Position numbers and translations under genes: made by a program. This document shows positions 17,105 through 25,000 of a stretch of 25,000 bases of DNA, piece by piece. The DNA comes from Stramonita haemastoma. Its lineage: Eukaryota; Mollusca; Gastropoda; Neogastropoda; Muricidae. The notes under the pieces were generated by a model. The model saw only the letters and a program-made list of their open reading frames with translations. It was not told where the DNA came from and ran no database searches. Within the stretch, counting starts at the first letter, position 1. The number at the start of each line of letters is the position of its first letter. Where the stretch lies: the NCBI GenBank assembly GCA_030674155.1, contig CM060337.1, positions 41,840,718 to 41,865,717 of the forward strand, in the 5' to 3' direction.

Positions 17105-17671
17105 CTACAACAGCCAACAAGAAAACAAGAGGCATGGATCAGACGAGAGGCATCGAATCTGGGGTTTATTTCCTCTACTACTGCTGCTGCTGCTTTCTCC
17201 CCTGGAGATTCTTTCATGTTATAGAGTTGGTTTTGGTTTTTTTTTTCGGGTTTTTGTTTTTCTGACATTTTTTTTTCTTAGATTTTTATTAATGAAAAAT
17301 GAGATTTTAAAAAATAATTGCCTCAAAAATTTAACTATATCAATTTCATATAAATAATTTAAAAATCCCAAAAATATAACTTCATATCAAGCAAAAAAAA
17401 AAAACCGTTTGGGTTTGTTTTGTTTTTTTACTTGTATTTTACTTTCAAAGACCATTTATTATTTACAACAGGTACCAAAATGTTCATATTTGAATGAGTG
17501 CTTCTATCAGTAGTGTTAGTCAGAACACACTATTTTTAGAATAAAAGCTTTCTATGTTACACAGGTTAAGGTTAAGAAGGTTCGGTCAAAAAGCGTGGAC
17601 AGAACCAAAACACAATGTCTGAAATGTGAAAGATGGGCTGAAGCAGACTGAGAACTGGAGAAAAGACTACT
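17105..17671. other. Elongase intron, nothing recognised
   Basis: AT-rich with T- and A-runs. The 90-codon minus-strand frame at 16996-17268 is a read-through of version B's acceptor in another frame. Confidence 0.5.
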
Positions 17672-17672
17672 G

Positions 17673-17732
<60 letters not shown>

Positions 17733-17945
17733 TACCTATCTATCTATCCTATCTATCTATCTATATCTACTATCTATCTATCTATCATCTATCTATCTAT
17801 CTATTACCTATCTATCTACCTATCTACCTACTATCTATCTACTATGTACTATACCTATCCATCTACCTATCTACCTATCTATCTATCTATCCTAATCTAC
17901 CTATCTATCTACTATCTACCTATCTATCTACTATCTATTTATCCC
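17672..17945. repeat. (CTAT)n microsatellite, interrupted, ~270 bp
   Basis: CTAT units with 'cctat', 'ctacc' and 'tacta' interruptions are purest at 17674-17731 and increasingly degenerate to 17945. Confidence 0.97.
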
Positions 17946-18687
17946 TTAGTCTGGCGACAGTGGGGGAACCCCTGAAACTTGACAACCAGTTCCCTCCATT
18001 CCTCTCTCTGTTCTGCCTTTCTCAAAATTTTGTTGAGATTCTAGTCCTGTCTTTCACTGATGTTGTCCTCCCATCTCATGGGAGAGAGGGAGACTGCTGC
18101 TACCCTAGGCAAAAAAAACAATTCTTCTCAAGGAAAAAAACAAACTGGTTGTACTGTCAGAATGACTGCCTATGATATGGAGAGATGGGGAGATGAGATA
18201 GCTTGTTTCCTTTAAAACACTGATGATCTTACTGGCTGGAGAGACAAGATTGAAACCCACCCATCTTTTGTGTTGTTGAGGGTATGTTTTTAGTTGTTGT
18301 TGGTGGTTTATTTTTAGTTTTGTTTGGGGTTTTTTTTGGGGGGGGGATTGTTTAGGGGGTGAGGGGAGTGTTGTTTTTTGCTTTTTTAGGAAAAGGGTTG
18401 TTGAGGTTGGGGATTTTTTTGTTTGGGTTGGGTTTTTTTTTGTGGGTGGGGGTTTGGAGGGGGGTTGGGGGGGGTTGTTTGGAGGGGTGTTTGTTTTTTT
18501 TTAAGGGGGGGGGGGGGGTCTAAACTCAATTTCATGTGCTAACTATGTCTGAAATCTACAATACTTAAGTAAAAAAAAATTTTAATTATAAACAACAAAC
18601 AAAATAAAGAAGAACAGACCCAAACATCCCAAGAAGTCTATCCCAGACCAATTAGTCAACATGTTATGTTGTGAAAGCTGCTATTCA

Positions 18688-18690
<3 letters not shown>
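17946..18690. other. Elongase intron with a G/T-rich low-complexity stretch
   Basis: Positions 18270-18522 are almost only G and T on the + strand, with several G-runs including 13-14 consecutive G near 18507-18519. The rest shows no supported exon or repeat match. Confidence 0.6.
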
Positions 18691-18692
<2 letters not shown>

Positions 18693-18765
<73 letters not shown>

Positions 18766-18768
18766 TAT
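18693..18768. repeat. (TA)n microsatellite
   Basis: About 75 bp of alternating TA with one 'taata' break near the right end. Confidence 0.97.
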
Positions 18769-19024
18769 AACCAAACCAAAAAAAGAACGAAAAAAAATAT
18801 TTGCATGCATACTTTAAAGCACAAAAATCCAATCTTTATTATCTTATATCCGAATCTTCATCAACATATCTTGTTGATTCATTCCATTGTGCATTTTGTT
18901 TCCAAATTTGTGATCCAAACAGAAGTAAGATAACTGTGCAGCTTTAAGGCCAACTATTTTTTTTTTTTAAAACTGATGATACACTATTGTTTTTTTTTTT
19001 TTTAAGCAAAAGATCTTCTTTCAC

Positions 19025-19068
<44 letters not shown>

Positions 19069-19089
19069 ACACACACACACACACACACA
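19025..19089. repeat. (CA)n microsatellite
   Basis: CA dinucleotides with a single 'cacca' break at about 19068. Confidence 0.97.
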
Positions 19090-19136
19090 AGAGTTAAGTG
19101 TCTGACTCTGACACTCTAATATACCCTTTTTTTCTG

Positions 19137-19245
19137 TTCCTTGGCCAGAGCTCCAAGGTTCAATAATGGTAAGATGTTGCATAGGTGACTGTTTTTGGGG
19201 GGGGGGTTTGCATCCACTAAGGCAGCCATATTCCATAGTCAGGTA
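19137..19245 (+). repeat. Dispersed repeat, 'TTCCTTGACTAGAGCT' family
   Basis: The sequence 'ttccttggccagagctccaaggttcaataatggtaagatgttgcataggtgac', a G-run, 'gcatccactaaggcagccatattcca' matches the copies at 489, 751 and 16053. It is the most diverged. Confidence 0.65.
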
Positions 19246-19263
19246 TTAATATACCAAATGTTA

Positions 19264-19480
19264 CAGGTAAAGGCAAAGGTGCCCATTAACCTGTGTGGTC
19301 GTAGGGGAACGAGGCATCAGAGACCTCAGCTTCTCTAGGGGCCAGCATGTTGAGGGCGGCACCCATCTCCTCTCCCTCGCTGCTTTACCTTCCCTGACCC
19401 TAAAGAGGGCAGGTACCCATTTACAGCTGGGTGAACTGGGGTAACTGTACTGTAGCCAGGTGTCCAAATGGTCACCCATA
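19264..19480 (-). repeat. SINE family 2, body and tail, head missing
   Basis: On the minus strand it contains 'gtgaccatttgg', 'cccagctgtaaatgggtacctgccctctttagggtcagggaaggtaaagcagcgaggg', 'gccgccctcaacatgctggcccctagagaagctgaggtctctgatgcctcg' and 'gttaatgggcacctttgcc'. These match 13540-13733 block for block. The tRNA/5S-like head is not present apart from the 'ggtgacc' end. Confidence 0.85.
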
Positions 19481-20151
19481 CCAAATATACTGCTTAAGCT
19501 TTCAAATCTTCAGTGTCATTAAAAATATGAAAGAAATAAAAAAAGATGAATACTTTGTTTTTAAACAATATCTAAATCTCAAAACCTTCTAGAAAACAAA
19601 ACTCAGAAAAAAAAGTTAATGACATAATGTTATAAGCCCATAGCACTCATCGATAATGCTATAACTATGTTAAAAAGAAAGTGCAATAAACAAAAACAAA
19701 AAATGTCAGTTACATTGTTAGCTGCTACAACACAAAAAAAGTTATAATAAAACATGCTCGAGATAAAATAGTGTGAAAATATACACGTTCTACAGAAGAT
19801 GCAAAAGTATTGATCTATGCCTCTTGATTCTTGTCCTCAAATTTTCCTCAAAGGAAAATGTCTTTCAAACTATTCAACTGATTTTTCAACAGCAGATTCT
19901 TGAATGGCAGATTCCTGAATGGTAGATTCCAGAAAGGCAGGTTCTTGAACGGCAACATGCAATATTGTCCAGCTTATAAATTAAAGCAAAGACATCATCA
20001 ACTTTTTTGTTTGTTTGTTTTACTCACTTGAGGTCTTAATAGTCAGTGGGGGTACAAACATCAACCAAAATCCAGTCAATAAAAATATCCACACTTGCCT
20101 TCATGCTTCTAACATGAAAAAAAACCATGAGAAATCACAAAGGGATTTTAT

Positions 20152-20153
<2 letters not shown>
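19481..20153. other. Elongase intron, nothing recognised
   Basis: Unique AT-rich sequence with a small degenerate repeat ('(c/g)agattc(c/t)tgaatgg(c/t)agattcc') at about 19891-19950. Confidence 0.5.
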
Positions 20154-20154
<1 letters not shown>

Positions 20155-20226
<72 letters not shown>

Positions 20227-20228
20227 GT
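20155..20228. repeat. (GT)n microsatellite
   Basis: GT is continuous for about 65 bp, then 'ggtgtgtggtgg'; a (GA)n and GTCT patch follows at 20236-20275. Confidence 0.97.
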
Positions 20229-20275
20229 GGTGTTGAGAGAGAGAGAGAGTGTCTGTGTCTGTGTCTCTGTGTCTG

Positions 20276-20715
20276 AGGAAACATTAGAACACTGGGGAAA
20301 CAATGGAAAAGCAGCTAGGGTCACACAAACCTTACAACAAACATGAAACCAAGCGGGGTGCATAAAAACATCCATAATACAATCAGAAACCACAGCAAAA
20401 ACAGTTCTACCTCTTGTTGTTGCATACATAAAAAAAAATAATAAAGTCAAAACATATCCAAGGCCTCCAATGCAGTCTGATGACCTACGATCATCACTTT
20501 CACCATCACGTTAACAGTCATACATACATGCATGCAAACTCCCTATCCAGCGAGTACTCTACTCTCACAGTGACTCCCAGGTACGGTAAGTGAAACAGAC
20601 AAGAGTGCACATTCTGGGTGACCTCCACAGAGAGTTAAGATGGGGAATGGTCAACAACAACTAGTGGCTAGTTAGTGGCAGAAGCACAAATAGTAATAGT
20701 GATAATAGCCATCAT
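20276..20715. other. Elongase intron, nothing recognised
   Basis: Unique sequence; no exon with the expected 'NSFxHVxMYxYYG...WWK' elongase residues could be read on the minus strand. Confidence 0.5.
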
Positions 20716-20721
20716 AGTTGT

Positions 20722-20987
<266 letters not shown>

Positions 20988-21354
20988 TAAGTATTGGGAA
21001 TTTTTAATACACTGTTATTTTCAAAACAGGAGCATTTTTACATATCCTAGATTCAATATTACTGCCTATTCATATTGTATATCTGCCCAAAAAAACAATA
21101 CAAACATGCAAAAAAACATTCAAGTAATTCTTTTTTTCTGCAAACATTCTTCAGTGGGGAATTCTTCACAATTTCATAAGTTAAAGCACACAATTTTTCA
21201 CAGAGGAGCTCAAACCTGGCCTTCTGTAGATGAGATGTACAGGTAAATTTGACACAGGCACAACAAGTCCCAAGAAAAATGCTACACACAAAGAGAAAAA
21301 CTGTAGTGTGGTGTGTTTCCAGTCTATGATGAAAACAAGCATTCACTAGTCTTT
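20988..21354. other. Elongase intron, nothing recognised
   Basis: Unique AT-rich sequence between the TAG tract and the piggyBac-type element. Confidence 0.5.
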
Positions 21355-21846
21355 TTAACCCGTTGACTGCCTTAGCACGTCATATGACGTGCTACTGATA
21401 GCGCACTCCCAGTGCCTTACCACGTCATATGACGTGCACCGATTTTCCGAATTTTCCTAACTTCGTTTTAAGGTCCATTCCAAAACAATTGATATTTTAA
21501 GCTTGTGTGGGATTCCCTCTACCCATATATGGTTGGGAAATCCCGTTGCGTGGACGGAAAGTCTGTTTTTTCTTCAGTTTCCTTGGCTGACTGGAGCAGT
21601 TATCTATTTTTTATTTGTTCATTTTTGGATGATTCAGGCATGTTTATAAAATTCCAACTTGCCTTCAAATTAGTTTGGTTTATTGCAGAATTCAATTCTG
21701 TGCAAAAGTTGTACACATGTCAATATCAAATTGTTGGTAGTTTAGATGCTAGATTTCTTGGTGAATTATTACCACCATTTGGGCAAAAGTCCTTTGGCAG
21801 AGCAGATTCAGGTTCTAGTTCTTTATATGGGCAGTCAAAGGGTTAA
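21355..21846. mobile_element. Non-autonomous piggyBac-type element (MITE), 484 bp plus TTAA duplications
   Basis: TTAA at 21355-21358 and 21843-21846 flank an element whose ends are CCCGTTGACTGCC and, on the other strand, CCCTTTGACTGCC (12 of 13 identical). TTAA target duplication and termini starting CCC are diagnostic of the piggyBac superfamily (family knowledge). The interior has no transposase. An open frame at 21505-21846 spans the right terminal repeat and is not a known domain. Two palindromes lie just inside the left end (21374-21393 and 21421-21436). The insertion is inside the elongase intron. Confidence 0.9.
21374..21436. promoter_or_regulatory. Two copies of palindrome CACGTCATATGACGTG
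   Basis: AGCACGTCATATGACGTGCT at 21374-21393 is a perfect 20-bp palindrome, and its 16-bp core recurs at 21421-21436. Each core has two TGACGTG half-sites, the type bound by CREB/ATF-class bZIP factors. They may instead be subterminal repeats recognised by a transposase. Function is inferred from the motif only. Confidence 0.5.
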
Positions 21847-22294
21847 GTGGGGTAATGCAGGTCAACACTGATAAATTTTGTTTTCAACCTTATGTTAGAA
21901 GTCGTACTATATATCAAAAGGGCATCATTTTGAAAGCCTAAAACTCCATAATTACCCATTTTTATGCTCTTTTGCCATGGAAACGATCCAATATGGCCAC
22001 CAAATTTTTTTTTTAAGGTCTGTTATTCTTATGTCATTCTGTTACAATGAGAGTCAATCATTTTAACTGGACAAGCGCAGTGCATCTGCAACACCAGAAT
22101 AACACCTCCAAAACTGTGCATTACATTACAGGCAGCGTGACAGCTGTTATATCACATTAACTATAACAACAAGCAAAACAACATAGACAACATTCCCCCA
22201 TCCCCATTTTCTTTCCACCCTTCCTTTTCTGCCCTACACACAAAAAATCACAGCTGACTGCCTTGTTCCTCAACTTTCCTCATTTAAGTGAAAG
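21847..22294. other. Elongase intron, nothing recognised
   Basis: Unique sequence; no exon or repeat match supported. Confidence 0.5.
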
Positions 22295-22298
22295 TTAA

Positions 22299-22618
22299 CC
22301 CTCCTGCATTCAGATTTATGAACACAAACTGCCCCTAGATTTCACATTCCATCATGAAATCAGGTCAGGCACACATGCTCCCTGCCTTTGCCTCCTTCTA
22401 AGTACATACCAGCAGCTACAATTACTTCCAGACTCTCACAGGGTTTCTACCTCTAGCCTGATAGAGCTTTGGACATGTGGTAGCAACTAGTGATGGTCAC
22501 AGCATGATGGAAATCTACTGTGTGTAAATCCTGGCAAATCCCAGTTCGGGATTCAGGGGGGGGGGGCAATTATTCCAAATCCTGGCAAATCCAGTTCGGG
22601 ACTAACTGGCCTAGAGGT
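22299..22618. mobile_element. Second copy of the TTAA-flanked ~310-bp repeat
   Basis: It begins CCCTCCTGCATTCAG directly after TTAA (22295-22298). It shares with 12971-13274 the blocks 'gaacacaaactgcccctagatttcacattccatca', 'agtacataccagcagctacaattacttcca' and 'atcacgggatt'-type 'ggcaaatcc(c)agttcggga'. The right end reads 'gactaactggcctagaggttgg' rather than 'gactaagaggttaa', so that border is altered. Confidence 0.7.
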
Positions 22619-23265
22619 TGGCTGGGTGATAAACAACGGGAGTGGCTGATTACAGGCACATTTTCATGCCTTTGAAAATGGCATCCATTTCATATTGTGG
22701 TCTCCAGGTTATAAAACAAAACTCTTGTTATGAACATGATTTTCTGCCACTTAATGCATCCATCCTACAAATAAATTCAGAATATTTTTTCATCCTTGTT
22801 GCTTCTACAACTGATACACCACCCTCCTTACAAACTGAATTTGCATAGATATTTATTTTCTATCCTCTGTTGTGCTTTTCTACAACTTGCATACATTCCC
22901 CCCCTCCTTACAAATACGAATTTGCATAGATATTTATTTTCTATCATCTGTTGTGCTTTTCTACAAATGCATTCCCTAGCTTAATTAAGCTCCCAGGGAG
23001 TCACCCAGAACATACATTCTGTCTGTCTGATTCACTCCTCACACCTAGGAATCACTATGAGACTGAGAGTACACACTGAATAAGAAGTTGTGTACACAGC
23101 TGTTAATGCCTAAGAATTTCCACAATACTCCTGTAAATGAAAAAACATCACTTTTTAGTGCAGGTCTCTATCCATCTACTCTTCGTGGTTTCCTTCACAA
23201 TGCCTGTCTGTTATATATTCAGATGTTACAAGCACACACTTCTGCTAGGTTAGTCTGTTATATAT
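22619..23265. other. Elongase intron with a short tandem duplication
   Basis: 'ccctccttacaaa(n)tgaatttgcatagatatttattttctatc(c/a)tctgttgtgcttttctacaa' occurs at about 22822-22890 and again at 22902-22968. No exon supported. Confidence 0.6.
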
Positions 23266-23686
23266 GCGACGCTCCACCACATAAGGAGTCGCATTGCACC
23301 AGAGGTAAAATTTTAGTTATAGGCATGTTATTAATTTGCAATAAAATTGCTATACAATACCAAAAAAATGATTGAAAATCAAACAGTTCTATCAAAAGTT
23401 TAACAATTGAAATGATAGACTGCAGAAAATGACAAAATGAGAAATGGTCTAGTTTAGCATCCTAGTAGGTGGTCAGAATGAGGGCTTGGCTATTTTCAAA
23501 ACACGTTTAAAGACAAAAGGAAACAATTTTATGCCTTGATATTTCACTAGAAGGAACAATAAGTGCTATAGTTTTATAATCCATCAAAATCACAAAATTG
23601 ACAACCTCACCCACACCTGCCTTTAATGGCTCCTAGCGGAAAAGTGGGTTATGTGCTAAGCGACTCATTTTGTGGTGGAGCATCAC
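23266..23686. mobile_element. Second copy of the GTGACGCTCC-ended MITE, 421 bp
   Basis: Ends GCGACGCTCCACCAC and GTGGTGGAGCATCAC each carry one substitution relative to the copy at 10675-11096. The interior matches over its length ('ggtcagaatgagggcttgg(g/c)tattttcaaa', 'cacctgcctttaatggctcctagcg'). No clear target duplication remains. Confidence 0.88.
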
Positions 23687-24075
23687 AATATACATATTCA
23701 AATATCACAATACACTACTGTCTGTGTTTGTTACTCAATTCAGCTTCCCCTACTGCTGGTATTTCTAACCAGACAAAGATACTGGCTTAACTACTTTTAA
23801 TACCAGACATTTATTTACACAAGAATATTTTACTAACTTTGCATGGATACCCTTCAGTTACTTGCTCAAGATATGCAAGCTTTACAGTAAGTGGAATGTT
23901 AACCCTTTCAGTGCTTTTAGACTGTCAGCTGATGTCCTACATAACTACTCCTCTAGTGCCACAAAGCTGAACACTGATGTCCGGCAGTTATCCCTAACTT
24001 TTTAATGCCAGATTCAGATTTCTCATTCATTTTCCTATTTTAAACATTTTTTAAAGCACATTTCTTTGCTGTATT
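23687..24075. other. Elongase intron, nothing recognised
   Basis: Unique sequence; no supported feature. Confidence 0.5.
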
Positions 24076-24082
24076 TCTCTCT

Positions 24083-24138
<56 letters not shown>

Positions 24139-24172
24139 CTCTCTCTCCTCTCTTCTCTCTCTCTCCTCTTCT
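24076..24172. repeat. (CT)n microsatellite with interruptions
   Basis: CT dinucleotides broken by 'cct' and 'ttct' for about 95 bp. Confidence 0.95.
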
Positions 24173-24516
24173 CTCATCTCACTATCTCATCTCCTCACTT
24201 AACCCACCTCTTTTCTTTCTCTAAAAGAACCTTTAACTCACTACCTGTGACCTACATCCACCTCAACATAGAGAAAGACAACCAAGAACATATTGACATC
24301 TAGCCAGCTGAAAGCTTGGTGATACTCCTACCACCACATAACACTACTACGAGGAGAGGAGACAACGACGTAGTATGTGACATGATTGACAAAGAATGGA
24401 AGTTGTGAGCTCATCGCCACCAAGTACTTCTGACTCGGCCCAGGGCAGACACTGACATATACATAATCAAATGACATGGCTAGGCAGTAGTGCACAACAC
24501 ACATATCTGGTTATCC
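24173..24516. other. Elongase intron, nothing firmly recognised
   Basis: Unique sequence. A minus-strand stretch at about 24425-24450 gives GPSQKYL, reminiscent of the missing elongase exon's QKYLWW, but without the surrounding residues or a splice site. Confidence 0.4.
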
Positions 24517-24870
24517 ATCTTTTTTTTTTTTTTTTTTTTTTTTTTCTTTTTTGAGGATAATAAATAATACATAAAGAAGAAGAAGAAGAAGAAGATAAGA
24601 AGAAGAGAAGAAGAAGAAGAAAGAAAGAAAGAAAAAAGAAGAGAAGAGAAGAGGAGAGGAGGATAATATATAATAATAAAATAATAATAAATAATGAATA
24701 ATAATAATAATAATAATAATAATATAACATAACATAACGACTACACGAACACATAATATAATATGATAGAAGATACGACACGACACGAACAACGACACGA
24801 TATGATGAATACACACCACACACCACCAACAACACCAACACCAACAACAACAACAACAAAACACTACTCA
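24517..24870. repeat. Poly-T, AAG, AAT and AAC simple-sequence cluster beside the catalytic exon
   Basis: It consists of a T-run at 24520-24545, (AAG)n at 24576-24640, (AAT)n at 24663-24723, short AACAT/ACGAC-type repeats and (CAA)n at 24838-24860. It ends at the donor of the catalytic exon. Confidence 0.9.
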
Positions 24871-24871
24871 C

Positions 24872-25000
24872 ACTGTCCCCCGGCCACCCACTTGACGCCG
24901 ATGTACCAGATGGGGAACATGGTGGCGTGGTGGTAGACGTGCAGGAACGACACCTGGTTGTCCTTCTTGCGCAGGATGAAGAAGATGGTGTCCAGCATCT
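24872..25000 (-). CDS. ELOVL4-like very-long-chain fatty-acid elongase, catalytic exon (continues past the right edge)
   Basis: The minus-strand frame from the window edge gives 42 whole residues: [42 protein letters not shown]. It then reaches a consensus donor (CAGT|GTGAGT, exon end 24872, phase 1). HVYHH is the HXXHH box that is invariant in ELOVL/ELO condensing enzymes. DTxFFILRKK upstream and GVKWVAGGQ downstream place it with the ELOVL4-like subgroup rather than ELOVL2/5. The enzyme is an integral ER membrane protein that condenses malonyl-CoA with an acyl-CoA; ELOVL4 types make very-long-chain saturated and polyunsaturated fatty acids. The first methionine here is internal, and upstream exons lie outside the window. 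The next exon must start in phase 1, whereas the next one found (16942 or 16697) starts in phase 0, so at least one exon is unaccounted for. Confidence 0.95.

Noticed and set aside
21505..21846. 113-codon open frame, possible transposase fragment
   Set aside because: It ends inside the right terminal repeat of a 484-bp MITE and shows no catalytic residues or zinc-finger motif of a piggyBac transposase.
24400..24460. Minus-strand GPSQKYL as the missing elongase exon
   Set aside because: The flanking residues do not match (no YYG before, no WWK after), no acceptor is placed correctly, and restoring the motif would need assumed indels.

Overview
This is eukaryotic, intron-rich, repeat-dense DNA. 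It is probably from a lophotrochozoan and most likely a marine mollusc, possibly a gastropod; that placement is an inference from the SINE-rich, microsatellite-rich texture and the look of the coding exons, not a proof. Coding sequence is only a few percent of the window. It consists of short exons with clean GT/AG borders, and almost all long open frames are translations of microsatellites. No bacterial, organellar or viral gene is visible.

Two genes appear to converge tail to tail. On the + strand, an exon at 1581-1790 encodes the C-terminal FAD-binding signature of a renalase-like FAD/NAD(P)-dependent oxidoreductase. A candidate terminal exon at 9474-9562, with an AATAAA at 9599-9604, is phase-compatible with it. 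On the - strand, an ELOVL4-like very-long-chain fatty-acid elongase enters from the right edge. The catalytic HVYHH exon is at 24872-25000. Two tandem, homologous versions of the last transmembrane exon follow (16942-17104 and 16697-16858, 83 bp apart). A lysine-rich terminal exon at 12724-12828 ends in a KKDK ER-retrieval signal. One expected exon between 24872 and 17104 could not be found.

The most interesting point is the elongase exon pair. Both exons align without gaps over 54 residues (26 identical), start in the same phase, and look like mutually exclusive alternatives. The copy at 16697-16858 joins the terminal exon in the KKDK frame. The other copy ends one base out of phase and, if joined to the same terminal exon, would read a different 75-codon frame that lacks the ER-retrieval signal.

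The rest is repeats. There are about nine copies or fragments of one tRNA-derived SINE and three copies or fragments of a second SINE with a tRNA-like plus 5S rRNA-like head. A 484-bp piggyBac-type MITE has TTAA duplications and internal bZIP-type palindromes. There are two copies of a 422-bp MITE ending GTGACGCTCC, two copies of a ~310-bp repeat next to TTAA, and four copies of a ~185-bp repeat. A near-perfect hairpin lies at 9031-9134 and a 13-unit 54-bp minisatellite at 4080-4767. Long microsatellites (AT, GT/CA, GA, GATA, TTC, CTAT, TAG) fill much of the remainder. Several long stretches show nothing recognisable and are listed as such.
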